Assembly (NCBI RefSeq): GCF_001368915.1 | Contig: NZ_CSTE01000001.1 | Location: 693,884-757,883, forward strand | Direction: 5' to 3' | DNA from: Haloferax massiliensis | Lineage (GTDB): Archaea > Halobacteriota > Halobacteria > Halobacteriales > Haloferacaceae | DNA: 64,000 nt | Shown: one piece after another, positions 18,362 to 25,805 of the stretch | Position numbering within the stretch: position 1 is the stretch's first letter | How the letters are laid out: each line of letters begins with the position of its first letter | Position numbers and translations under genes: made by a program | The notes under the pieces: generated by a model | The model's database searches: none | What the model was told of the DNA's origin: nothing | What the model saw: only the letters and a program-made list of their open reading frames with translations

Positions 18362-20726
18362 CCGGGACGTCCTCGCGGAGCGATTACAGGACGCGGGCTT
18401 ACTCGAAAAGCGTCTAATCCCTGTTAAGGACGGCGAGAAGCGGTCGCCCGTCTACCACAATGACGCTTCAAACCGCGAAAGTGGGTTTGGATCCTTAACT
18501 GGAAACTACGGTGTGTATGCCGGAGCAACGCCCGACGGCGGGCGCTGGTTAATCGACGTGGATATTGACGACTACTCTGACTCGGCGGATTCTGAGGCCC
18601 TTCAAGCCGTCAATGAGTTGCCTGAGACGTTCACCGTTGCAAGTCCACACACCGACGGTGTGACGGGCGGGCACAGGTACTACTACATTGACTCGAAGGA
18701 CGTTCACAAGTCCATCGAGACTGTTGCCAACGCGAAGAATCCCGGCATGAGTTGGGGAGAGATTCGCGTTCACAACCAGTACGTGGTCGGTCCCGGTTCC
18801 CAACTCGATGGGTGTGGGAAAGACTGGTGCGATGAGTGTTCCACGCCCGACGGCGGTCGATACGAAATTGCAACTGACGCGCCGATTGCTGAGATTACGC
18901 TTCCCGAGTTGTTCGACGTACTACGGGCGGACCAAACGCCGGAGGATGCGTCACAAGGCGCTGGTGGTGTGGATACGACGCGAGACACACCTAATGCTGA
19001 CGGCGACACCTCACGGGCGCGCGCTGTCACTAAACACTACGACAACATCAGCGATTATCTGTTGTATGGTGCGTCTGACCGGAGCGAACAGGACTTCCAC
19101 GTGTGTTGTCGTATGATTGAACACGGGGTTCCTAAGTCGGAAGTCTATCAACTTCTTGCGGACAATTCAAACAGCAAGGTCGACTCTCCAGACGCCTCAC
19201 GAAACTACTGGCAACGGACGTGGGACCGTGCGCGCAAGTCTGTTGGGTCCGATGCGAATACCGAAACGCTCCCCGGTGAAACACGTTCTGACGGCGGTGT
19301 TGCAACGACGGCGTCACCAATGAATGGTCCACAGAACGCCGTGAGTGGCGGCGAGTGGTCGCACGTGTACCAGCAATACGTCAGTGCATCTGACGCAGAT
19401 GAACGCAAACCTGCCCGATTCGCGGCCACAGAACTACTGTCTGAGGACCACCATTGGGCTAACCTCGAAGAAAATGACGTCCTGTACGGCTACGATTCCG
19501 ACCGGGGAATCTACCAGCCTACGGGCGAGAAACAAGTTCGGGAGTTGTTGGTTGCTAACCTTCGGGAAGAATATAATAGAACAGAGAAGTCTGAGATCCT
19601 AGACCAACTACGCGGCCGACACACCGTGAGTCAGGACGAAATGGGTGGCCCGGCGGACCACATCCCCGTACGGAACGGTGTTGTGAGGGTGCAACCCCAA
19701 GGGTTGGGACTACAAGAACACAATCCAGAGCATCTATTTCTTGGGTCGGTCGAAGCCGAATACGACCCCGGTGCCGAGTGTCCGCAATTCCGTGACTTCT
19801 TACGTGACGTCGTTCCGCGTGGGAGTGATAGAAAGAAGCTCCAAGAATACGCGGGCTACACGTTGCACCATTGGGGCTTGCCGTACCACAAAGCCCTGTT
19901 TCTAGTCGGACCAACCGCAAGCGGGAAGTCCACCTTCCTCGATACGATCCGGGCGGTCTTAGGGTCGAATACTGTGGTGAGTCTCACACCACAGGAATTG
20001 ACTGGAGAACGGTTCGCCGGCGCGGAGTTGTTCCAGAGTTGGGCTAACTTCCGAAACGACATTCCTAGTTCGCTAATCACCGACACAGGCGCGTTCAAGG
20101 AGATAACCGTTGGTGACAGTATCAAGGCCGAACAGAAATTCAAGGACCCATTCCGGTTTGAACCGACGGCGAAACATCTGTTCTCTGCCAACCAACTCCC
20201 CGACGCCGAAACAGATGATGAGGCGTTTTACCGCCGTATCCTGTTGGTTCCGTTCCCGTCGACCGTCCCGAAGGCCGAACGTGACCCACACCTCGACGAG
20301 AAACTCCAGTCGGAACTCTCTGGTGTGCTTAACTGGATGCTTGAAGGCCTCCAGCGATTGATGCGACAAGGAACGTTCACCGGCGACAGAACGCCCGGAG
20401 AGACACAGAGAACGTGGGAGAAGTGGGGCAACACAGTCGATCGGTTCCGTGAATTGTGTCTGGAGGAATCCAGCGGTGATTCCCTCCCCAAGAGTACGGC
20501 GCACAAGGCATACCATCGGTTCTGTGAAGCTGAAAGCCTCCCGGCTGAGACTCAGCACAAAATGACGCGCCGACTCAAGAATGAAGGCATAGCCGACGGC
20601 AGAGCCACAGTCAATGGCAAACAACAGCGCGTCTTTGTCGGGGTCCAACTCACGAGCAAAGGTGAGAGTTACTTGAACGACACAGGCGACGACTCACGGA
20701 ACAGCGGACTTAGACACTTTGACTAA
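18354..20726 (+). CDS. PrimPol/SF3-helicase replication protein of the element
   Basis: A 790-residue replication initiator of the plasmid/phage P4-like type. The N-terminal 200 residues form a primase-polymerase domain with the metal-binding IDVDIDDY (about residues 67-74), SPHTDGVTGGHRYYY (about 97-111) and VVGPGS. A variable linker (about 200-340) follows, then the D5_N-like region, then the SF3 helicase with Walker A GPTASGKST (about 518-526) and downstream motifs ANFRNDIPSSLI and LFSANQLPDAETDDEAF. The C-terminal part resembles a winged helix. The ATG at 18354 is preferred to the GTG at 18351; both overlap the preceding gene. It likely primes and unwinds the element's DNA, and a cluster of 9-bp repeats starts in its last codons. 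Confidence 0.9.
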   Translation: MSDRDVLAERLQDAGLLEKRLIPVKDGEKRSPVYHNDASNRESGFGSLTGNYGVYAGATPDGGRWLIDVDIDDYSDSADSEALQAVNELPETFTVASPHTDGVTGGHRYYYIDSKDVHKSIETVANAKNPGMSWGEIRVHNQYVVGPGSQLDGCGKDWCDECSTPDGGRYEIATDAPIAEITLPELFDVLRADQTPEDASQGAGGVDTTRDTPNADGDTSRARAVTKHYDNISDYLLYGASDRSEQDFHVCCRMIEHGVPKSEVYQLLADNSNSKVDSPDASRNYWQRTWDRARKSVGSDANTETLPGETRSDGGVATTASPMNGPQNAVSGGEWSHVYQQYVSASDADERKPARFAATELLSEDHHWANLEENDVLYGYDSDRGIYQPTGEKQVRELLVANLREEYNRTEKSEILDQLRGRHTVSQDEMGGPADHIPVRNGVVRVQPQGLGLQEHNPEHLFLGSVEAEYDPGAECPQFRDFLRDVVPRGSDRKKLQEYAGYTLHHWGLPYHKALFLVGPTASGKSTFLDTIRAVLGSNTVVSLTPQELTGERFAGAELFQSWANFRNDIPSSLITDTGAFKEITVGDSIKAEQKFKDPFRFEPTAKHLFSANQLPDAETDDEAFYRRILLVPFPSTVPKAERDPHLDEKLQSELSGVLNWMLEGLQRLMRQGTFTGDRTPGETQRTWEKWGNTVDRFRELCLEESSGDSLPKSTAHKAYHRFCEAESLPAETQHKMTRRLKNEGIADGRATVNGKQQRVFVGVQLTSKGESYLNDTGDDSRNSGLRHFD

Positions 20727-20925
20727 CCCGAAACAAAAGTGTCTTTGGGGTCTTAACCCATTCAAACCCTTCTAAACCACAGTATCGGGTGGTCCGTTAG
20801 ACACTTTTGTCTCATTAATCGCGTACGCGGGTGTGCGTGTGCAATGGTTCAAAGTAAAGTGTCTAATCAAACCGGAGGACGTGGGTGTGAAGGGCTGAGA
20901 CGGCTACAAACCGCAAAGACACTTT
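20712..20925. repeat. Five-copy 9-bp repeat cluster, candidate iterons/origin
   Basis: The 9-mer AGACACTTT occurs at 20712-20720 (+), 20736-20744 (-), 20799-20807 (+), 20856-20864 (-) and 20917-20925 (+). All copies are exact, with strictly alternating orientation and larger spacings of about 60 bp. Flanks are partly conserved (often TT or AA before and TG or TT after). The first copy overlaps the last codons of the replication gene, and the rest fill the 291-bp gene-free gap before 21018. This is the arrangement expected for an origin bound by the adjacent initiator; an operator array is the alternative. Confidence 0.68.
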
Positions 20926-21017
20926 GTTTTAGCGGATTGTGCAATGACCCTTCGTGGCGAGCACTTGGTATCGTGTGAGAACGAACCGGCGGAATCCGGG
21001 TAGCTAATTGTACTAAG

Positions 21018-21269
21018 ATGAATCCGAATTCGAAAGCGAACGCAGTAGCAAAGGCAACGAAAGATGCGACGGCGGCAGACGTGAAGGCGAGAGTGTGGAA
21101 ATCAATCGCCAAAAATGCGGTTGGCGGGGTCGACGCCGAACGCATTTTCGAGGAAGCACTTACTGACCTTGTCGAGGACGTCGACCAGCGACAGAAACAG
21201 GCCGACGTGCAGGCAAACACGAAGGAAACGCTTCGGGCGGCTGACTTCGGAACGGGGGAGATGTTCTAA
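21018..21269 (+). CDS. Element protein of unknown function (83 aa)
   Basis: An Ala/Lys/Asp-rich, mostly helical 83-residue protein (KANAVAKATKDATAADVKARVWKSIAKNAVGGVDAERIFEE, read with breaks). There is no membrane segment or catalytic motif. Its stop overlaps the next start (TAATG), so the cluster from 21018 onward is probably one transcript. The helical, charged character could suit a DNA-associated or scaffold-like protein, but no family is recognised. Confidence 0.7.
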   Translation: MNPNSKANAVAKATKDATAADVKARVWKSIAKNAVGGVDAERIFEEALTDLVEDVDQRQKQADVQANTKETLRAADFGTGEMF

Positions 21270-21625
21270 TGCGTGTAGGGACTGGTGACAAGCGGGCTGT
21301 GGACTCACTTCCTGATGAGACGGAGACGGCTGTGTGGGCTGGTGACAGCGGCCTCCGATGTACGAATCCGACGGATTACGAGGATTTCTTCGGGGACGAC
21401 GTCGATCTCTCGCCGGTCACGAAACCGGACGGCCGTGAGGGGCCACCGACTGTCGTGTTTGAACCGGGCGATGAGCTTCCGTTGGAGATGGCACAGGGAC
21501 TTTACTCGTCGTTCTCGGACCGTGTGATTGCGTTCGACGGCGATGGAAACCGGCTTGATAGGCCGGACAAATCTGAGAACGAAACAGCGGTAGCACAGTG
21601 GACAAGCGGCTTAGCAGTCCGATGA
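21269..21625 (+). CDS. Element protein of unknown function (118 aa)
   Basis: A soluble acidic protein of 118 residues. The visible core (TAVWAGDSGLRCTNPTDYEDFFGDD and later PTVVFEPGDELPLEMAQG) suggests a small beta-rich domain. No family is recognised. It is coupled to its upstream neighbour by a 1-bp overlap and to the membrane protein downstream by a 4-bp ATGA overlap. Confidence 0.7.
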   Translation: MRVGTGDKRAVDSLPDETETAVWAGDSGLRCTNPTDYEDFFGDDVDLSPVTKPDGREGPPTVVFEPGDELPLEMAQGLYSSFSDRVIAFDGDGNRLDRPDKSENETAVAQWTSGLAVR

Positions 21626-21816
21626 TGCCGAACGTTCCGTTCACCGGCCGGGAGTTGCTTACGGTCGGTATGCTCGGATTGTTCTTGTGGGCATCGCTGA
21701 TGTACGTTTCAGCGGCGATTGAAGTCTCTGCCTCGCCGGTTGTGACGCTTATCCTCACGATGCATATCGTGACGAGTGTTCTGGTGTGGGGAGATGAGGC
21801 CGCAGATACGGCGTGA
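21622..21816 (+). CDS. Small two-helix membrane protein of the element (64 aa)
   Basis: Starts at the ATG overlapping the upstream stop (ATGA). The product has two hydrophobic helices (about residues 12-32 and 38-55: LLTVGMLGLFLWASLMYVSA and VVTLILTMHIVTSVLVWG) and almost no soluble part. Upstream in-frame starts exist (GTG at 21598), but the coupling overlap favours 21622. Small membrane proteins of this kind occur in haloarchaeal viruses and plasmids; a holin-like or envelope role cannot be shown. Confidence 0.62.
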   Translation: MMPNVPFTGRELLTVGMLGLFLWASLMYVSAAIEVSASPVVTLILTMHIVTSVLVWGDEAADTA

Positions 21817-21896
21817 CTATCCGCACCATTGCCCTTCGAAAAGCGCACAGAACAGCCACAGAACGGCTGAATTGAGTTTTCCCCACGGGGGGTACG

Positions 21897-22169
21897 ATGA
21901 GTCAAAGCAAACCAGAAAACGAACCAGCGGTTCCAGCAATCCCTGAGAACGCGAATCGTGGCGAAGTCCTCGATTTGCTGGAGGACGCGATTAACGAAAC
22001 CCACCGGAAAATCGAATCCGGACGTGTGTACGACCCTGAGAACGAGAAAGTTCGGCAGGGGTGGATGCGTGTCTTAGGGTATCTTGCTGGTCAGTATCGA
22101 CAATTGCTGAAAGACAAAGACCTCGATGAGTTGGCGGAACGCATCGAGGCGTTAGAAGAAGACCAATGA
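21897..22169 (+). CDS. Element protein with helical C-terminus (90 aa)
   Basis: A 90-residue acidic protein: a flexible N-terminus rich in Pro/Glu/Asn, then helices NRGEVLDLLEDAINETHRKIESG and VLGYLAGQYRQLLKDKDLDELAERIEAL, the last with coiled-coil-like heptads. The family is not firmly recognised. Its stop overlaps the start of the next small gene (ATGA). The 80-bp gap before it contains a GGGG-rich stretch just upstream of the start. Confidence 0.7.
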   Translation: MSQSKPENEPAVPAIPENANRGEVLDLLEDAINETHRKIESGRVYDPENEKVRQGWMRVLGYLAGQYRQLLKDKDLDELAERIEALEEDQ

Positions 22170-22333
22170 AGAAACACGATATTGAGAATCGAGTTGAAGA
22201 CCTAGAAGAGTCCGAGGAATCAGAGAAAAGCATTGCAGAGCTGTGGGCGGAAGTCTTGGCTGAGGCGGACGGACGTGAACCCGTGGAGTCAACTGAAACC
22301 ACGACGGACATGAGTGAAATTCTAGACGAGTAA
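22166..22333 (+). CDS. Short acidic helical element protein (55 aa)
   Basis: Begins at the ATG that overlaps the upstream stop by 4 bp. It is extremely Glu/Asp-rich (EDLEESEESEKS), with a probable helix SIAELWAEVLAEADG and a disordered end. Coupling to the gene before supports expression. It lies last in the rightward cluster, facing the integrase. The 216 bp from 22334 to 22549 between the convergent genes hold no convincing gene. Confidence 0.6.
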   Translation: MKKHDIENRVEDLEESEESEKSIAELWAEVLAEADGREPVESTETTTDMSEILDE

Positions 22334-22549
22334 CACCGCGTTCCAATGACCCCACGCCGGGCGAGGATTGTGTTGCTCATGGTATCGTTTCTGCCGCGAA
22401 GTTACTGATGTCGTTGTCCGAGAGTGACAATGAGGGTTAGCACTTTTTCATAATCGCAAGATGGCGATACGGTGTAGCTACTAAGCGGTCTTTTCATACG
22501 CAAATACCCTCGTTCTTCGCCGGCTATACTGTCTAGAATCTGACGGATT

Positions 22550-23845
22550 CTATTCGTTCAGTTTCTCCAGTAGGGCTTTCTTCACTTCGGGGTCCTCCAA
22601 GAGGTGGTCTAGCGTATCTATCTTCCCTTGTGTGTCGGTATCTTCGGGGTCAGTTTGCGCATACGACTGTTTCACGTCACCGCCAATCTGTTGCTGTGCC
22701 TGTTGTGCATCGGGTGTGTAGACAGTCCCACATTTCGAGCAGGCCTTCGCACCGGGCGCAAGAGGGTTGTTGCAGATCCGACACACGTCCGGAGTAAACG
22801 ACGATTCTTCCTGTGGTTCACGGATTCCGAAGCCTTCCTCAGCCTTTCGGGCGTGGTCATCACCGGAGAGGTGTGCGTACGTGGTCTCCATGACCGTACT
22901 ATCAGCGGCGTGTCCGATGAGATACTTGATTGTGTCATTGGGGAGGTCATGGTCCCGCTTTGCGATAGTCACGAAGTTGTGACGCATCATGTGCGGGTGC
23001 ATTGGTTTTGAGATCTCACTTGCCTCTTTGATATTCTGCATAACCTTCCGAATAGTCTCACCACTAACCGGCGTGGTTGGGTCGACGGCAGAATAACTGG
23101 GACGGGCGGTGATTAGATAGTGCTCGTCATCACTGGGGTCCGGGTGGTAGTTGTTCAGCCAGTCTTGGACTGTGGCCTTTGCCGCAAGGAGTGGTCGCTT
23201 CCCATTCCGCTCGTCAGCCCCTTTCAGTCCATCCACGTTCGGGTTTAGACGGAACGTACCTTCTTGTGGGTTCACGTCCCGGATTCGGAGCGTCCGAAGG
23301 GCCTCGCGGCGCTGACCTGTGTAAATCAGTAGGTCGAAAATCAGCAAGTCGCGCGGGTTTGAAATGGAATCACGGGCGGTGTGGATTTCCTCGCGCGTCA
23401 GCATATCGTTAGGGTCGACCGACGTGTCTTTCTTGTCGAATAGCGGAATCTCGGCTGGTTCAATCCCGAAGTCGTGGTACCCATAGAACTTGCGTAGTGC
23501 GGCCTGATAACTCCGGAGCGTTCCTTTCTGAAGGCCTTTGTCCTGAACGCTAGGGTGGCTCCCGTCGTACATCTGCTGAACCGCCTGCTTTAATTCATCC
23601 ACAGACGCCGTTGTTAGGTTAGCATCCCGTGCAAAGACGTTCAGGCGGTACAACCACGATGTGAGGGTTCCGGGTTCACGGTAACTCTCCCCGGCCGGCT
23701 TAGCGACCATGACATTGTGCTCGTCGTACGCATTGATTAGTTCACGAATCGCCTCAGCGGTATCTTGGTCGACTTCCCCACGTTCGACGTAGTTCTCAAA
23801 AGTCTGTTTCCGACGTTCGTACTTCTCTCGCGGTGTGGTTCCCAT
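22550..23845 (-). CDS. Tyrosine recombinase (integrase) with C-terminal zinc ribbon
   Basis: Catalyses integration at the polD2 tail. Residues 1-150 form a SAM-like N-terminal DNA-binding domain, and the catalytic domain has Arg in TGQRREAL (about 179), HPHMMRH (about 283-289), the second His in LIGHAAD (about 312) and the probable nucleophile Tyr in TTYAHLS (about 323). After the catalytic domain comes a zinc ribbon (CRIC and CSKC, about residues 355-372) and a Gln-rich, acidic tail. All catalytic residues are present, so the enzyme may be active. A TATA-like ATATTATTTAAG lies upstream on the minus strand near the right end of the element. Confidence 0.93.
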   Translation of the reverse strand: MGTTPREKYERRKQTFENYVERGEVDQDTAEAIRELINAYDEHNVMVAKPAGESYREPGTLTSWLYRLNVFARDANLTTASVDELKQAVQQMYDGSHPSVQDKGLQKGTLRSYQAALRKFYGYHDFGIEPAEIPLFDKKDTSVDPNDMLTREEIHTARDSISNPRDLLIFDLLIYTGQRREALRTLRIRDVNPQEGTFRLNPNVDGLKGADERNGKRPLLAAKATVQDWLNNYHPDPSDDEHYLITARPSYSAVDPTTPVSGETIRKVMQNIKEASEISKPMHPHMMRHNFVTIAKRDHDLPNDTIKYLIGHAADSTVMETTYAHLSGDDHARKAEEGFGIREPQEESSFTPDVCRICNNPLAPGAKACSKCGTVYTPDAQQAQQQIGGDVKQSYAQTDPEDTDTQGKIDTLDHLLEDPEVKKALLEKLNE

Positions 23846-23908
23846 GCCTTCACCAACGGGCTATCGACTTAAATAATATGGGAATTCACCAAACGTCAAT
23901 ACGCTATT

Positions 23909-23917
23909 CGACAAAAA
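23909..23917 (+). repeat. attR core (CGACAAAAA)
   Basis: Right copy of the 9-bp repeat, 63 bp from the integrase start. Downstream bases continue in frame into the original polD2 tail, which fixes this as the host-element junction. Confidence 0.75.
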
Positions 23918-23948
23918 CAAACAGTCCGGCATCGCGGACTTCATGTGA
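23910..23948 (+). pseudogene. Orphaned original 3' tail of polD2
   Basis: These 39 bp read DKNKQSGIADFM and stop, exactly as long as the element-borne tail at 17244-17282 (DKNRPSSLAEFM). The stranded version contains QSGIADFM, a good match to the PCNA-interacting peptide pattern Q-x-x-hydrophobic-x-x-aromatic. It has no start and is no longer expressed as part of polD2. If the element excised, this tail would be rejoined. Confidence 0.85.
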
Positions 23949-23960
23949 GTCTACGGTCGG

Positions 23961-23965
23961 TTTTT
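23961..23965 (+). terminator. Original polD2 T-run terminator
   Basis: TTTTT follows the orphaned polD2 stop by 12 bp, typical of haloarchaeal termination. It is now separated from polD2 by the element, so polD2 mRNA may read into the element's left end. Confidence 0.45.
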
Positions 23966-24007
23966 CCTCCAGGTTTTGCGAGTCGAGCGGCGTAGTCGCT
24001 CGGCGTC

Positions 24008-25264
24008 TCAGTCCCGAGCAGGTCCCAACCCGTGGAAGCCGTCGGCGGCGACGACGTACACCGCGCCGTCGACGGGGACTGCGGCGGAGACGCCCCGTGA
24101 AATCACGTCCGCCACCTGCACTTCCGGGGTCTGATGTGCCCACAATTGACGTTCTTCCCCGGTGTCGTACGCTGCTAGCCGTCCCTGTTCACCGGAGACA
24201 ACCATTGTTTCTCGTGCGCGCGCGTGCGGAGCGCCGGAGAAGCGCGCCGCCGCCTCGCGTCCGTCGTCGCGCGACAGCGTCGCGGTCTCTCCGTCGACCG
24301 CGACGTGGAGCACGTCGTCGGCGACGACCGGCGCGCCGCTTCCCGGCGACCGCCATCGTTCGGTGCCGTCGGTCGGGGCGAGCGCAAGGAGTTCGTCGTC
24401 GCGGGTGGTCAGGTACGCCGCCTCTGTCGTCGCGACCGGCGTCGTCCACTCGCTCGTCCGCGCCTCGACGCGGAAGCGCCGCTCGCCGGTCGCGAGGTCG
24501 ACGGCGTGGACGGCGTCGCCGGTGACGACGAACACCGCCCCGTCGGCGACGGCGGGCGCGCCCTTCGCGTCGCTTTCGAGGTCGTAGCGCCAGCGTTCGC
24601 TCCCGTCGGCGAGTTCGAACGCCCGAAGCTGGGTCGGGACGCCGTCGAACCCGCCGCCCGAGACGACGGCGACGCCGTCGCCCACCGCGGGCGGGCCGTG
24701 GATACCGTCCATCTCGGGGCCGCGCCACAGCACTTCGTCGCGGTCGGCGGCGAGACAGAACGCCTCGATGAAGGTCGTGACGACGACCCGGTCGCCCGCG
24801 ACGACGGGCGGCGAGTTCACGCCGTAGCCGACAAGCGGGGTCGCCGCTCGCTCGGCCATGGTCGCCGGGTCGCGTCGGACGAGCGCTCGCCTGTCGCGCC
24901 CGCGCCCGTGGAGGTTGTAGAGACGGTCGCCGTCGAGGACGGGCGAGCCACCGGCGTTCAGTCGCCAGTACTCCTCGGCGTCGGCCGGAACCGAGACGTC
25001 GGGGTTGTAGCCGGTGTTTCCCGCGTCGAAGCGGTACTGCGGCCACGCCCCCGACGGCGAGAGCGAGGGGTCGCCCGGCGGCGTGGCCGTCACGCGCTCG
25101 TCGGGCCCGGACGTCGGACCGTACGTCGTGGTCGGTTCGTCGGTGGTCGTCGCCTCGGTCGTCGGACTGGGTGACCCGCCGTCGCGGCCGAGGCAGCCGG
25201 CGACACCGAGCGACGCGCTTCCGAGCAGTTGGAGGTATCGGCGACGGCTCCGAGGACGGGACAT
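24008..25264 (-). CDS. PQQ/BamB-type beta-propeller lipoprotein
   Basis: A 418-residue exported protein with a twin-arginine-like N-terminus (RSRRRYLQLLG) and a lipobox ending VAGC at about residue 24, followed by a Thr/Ser/Pro-rich linker. The rest is a beta-propeller of PQQ-like repeats, visible as recurring blades with GDRLY, GDRVVVTTF, DGVAVVSGG, ADGAVFVVTGD, and DGAVYVVAADG near the end. It probably sits on the outer face of the membrane. Propellers of this type serve as scaffolds or, with PQQ, as dehydrogenases; no catalytic signature is clear here. Confidence 0.87.
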   Translation of the reverse strand: MSRPRSRRRYLQLLGSASLGVAGCLGRDGGSPSPTTEATTTDEPTTTYGPTSGPDERVTATPPGDPSLSPSGAWPQYRFDAGNTGYNPDVSVPADAEEYWRLNAGGSPVLDGDRLYNLHGRGRDRRALVRRDPATMAERAATPLVGYGVNSPPVVAGDRVVVTTFIEAFCLAADRDEVLWRGPEMDGIHGPPAVGDGVAVVSGGGFDGVPTQLRAFELADGSERWRYDLESDAKGAPAVADGAVFVVTGDAVHAVDLATGERRFRVEARTSEWTTPVATTEAAYLTTRDDELLALAPTDGTERWRSPGSGAPVVADDVLHVAVDGETATLSRDDGREAAARFSGAPHARARETMVVSGEQGRLAAYDTGEERQLWAHQTPEVQVADVISRGVSAAVPVDGAVYVVAADGFHGLGPARD

Positions 25265-25446
25265 ACTGCCGAATCTATGACGGGACGGTAAGTGCTTTAT
25301 CGCATCACGAAATTCTATATCGCGGTATCGGATTTATCATTTATATATACGGGCGTCGTTGCTCCATCCCGTCGACGGACGGTTGGTCGGCGTCGACGCC
25401 GATTCGGCCGTTCCTTTTTATTCGCTCGCGCGACGATTAGTCGCAC

Positions 25447-25734
25447 ATGGCTGACGAGACAGAGCCGACGGTGGGAATGACGGTGTACGCGGAGGACGGT
25501 AGCGAACTCGGGAGCATCCGCGGCTTCGACGACGACGGGTTCTACGTCACGACCCGCGAGGGGCTCGCGGGGATGTCCGTCGAGCACGAACGCGCCGGCG
25601 GCGAGTTCGGCGAGGCCGAGTTGATGTGGCGGTGTAGCGACTGCGGCGAGATGGGCGACCTCGACGAACTCCCCGACACCTGTCCGAACTGCGGTGCCGA
25701 ACGGGAGAAACTCTACTACTGGACCGAGGACTGA
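25447..25734 (+). CDS. Small PRC-like/zinc-ribbon haloarchaeal protein (95 aa)
   Basis: The first half (PTVGMTVYAEDGSELGSIRGFDDDGFYVTTREG) resembles a PRC-barrel-like fold, and the second half is a rubredoxin-like zinc ribbon with CSDCG and CPNCG. The 95-residue size and fold fit a widespread haloarchaeal family that I recall as DUF7130. A T-rich TATA (TTTTTATT near 25415-25422) lies at the right distance for a leaderless start at 25447. The role is unknown. Confidence 0.85.
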   Translation: MADETEPTVGMTVYAEDGSELGSIRGFDDDGFYVTTREGLAGMSVEHERAGGEFGEAELMWRCSDCGEMGDLDELPDTCPNCGAEREKLYYWTED

Positions 25735-25805
25735 GGTCTCGGACCGATTCGACCGCCGCGCCCGCGAAACTCGCCATTTTTGTCGTCCGCCGAGTACGGG
25801 TAGCC

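Larger units (their letters stand above)
17243..23917. mobile_element. Integrative plasmid-like element inserted in the 3' end of polD2
   Basis: About 6.7 kb of visibly lower GC than the flanks, bounded by the 9-bp repeat CGACAAAAA at 17243-17251 and 23909-23917. Beyond the right repeat the original 3' end of polD2 continues in frame to a stop codon and a T-run, so both junctions are visible. Contents in order: promoter and candidate structured RNA, RHH-like small gene, two short genes, PrimPol/SF3 helicase, repeat cluster, five short genes, and an integrase reading inward from the right end. No capsid, spike, terminase or conjugation gene is recognisable. It is best described as an integrative plasmid-like element or satellite. 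Confidence 0.9.

Noticed and set aside
22346-22408. 20-residue frame after the last rightward element gene
   Set aside because: Very short and without a start signal; the gap before the integrase is treated as non-coding.
17243-23917. Provirus of the pleolipovirus or tailed-virus type
   Set aside because: No spike, fusion, capsid, portal, terminase or protease gene is recognisable, so virus status is unsupported.
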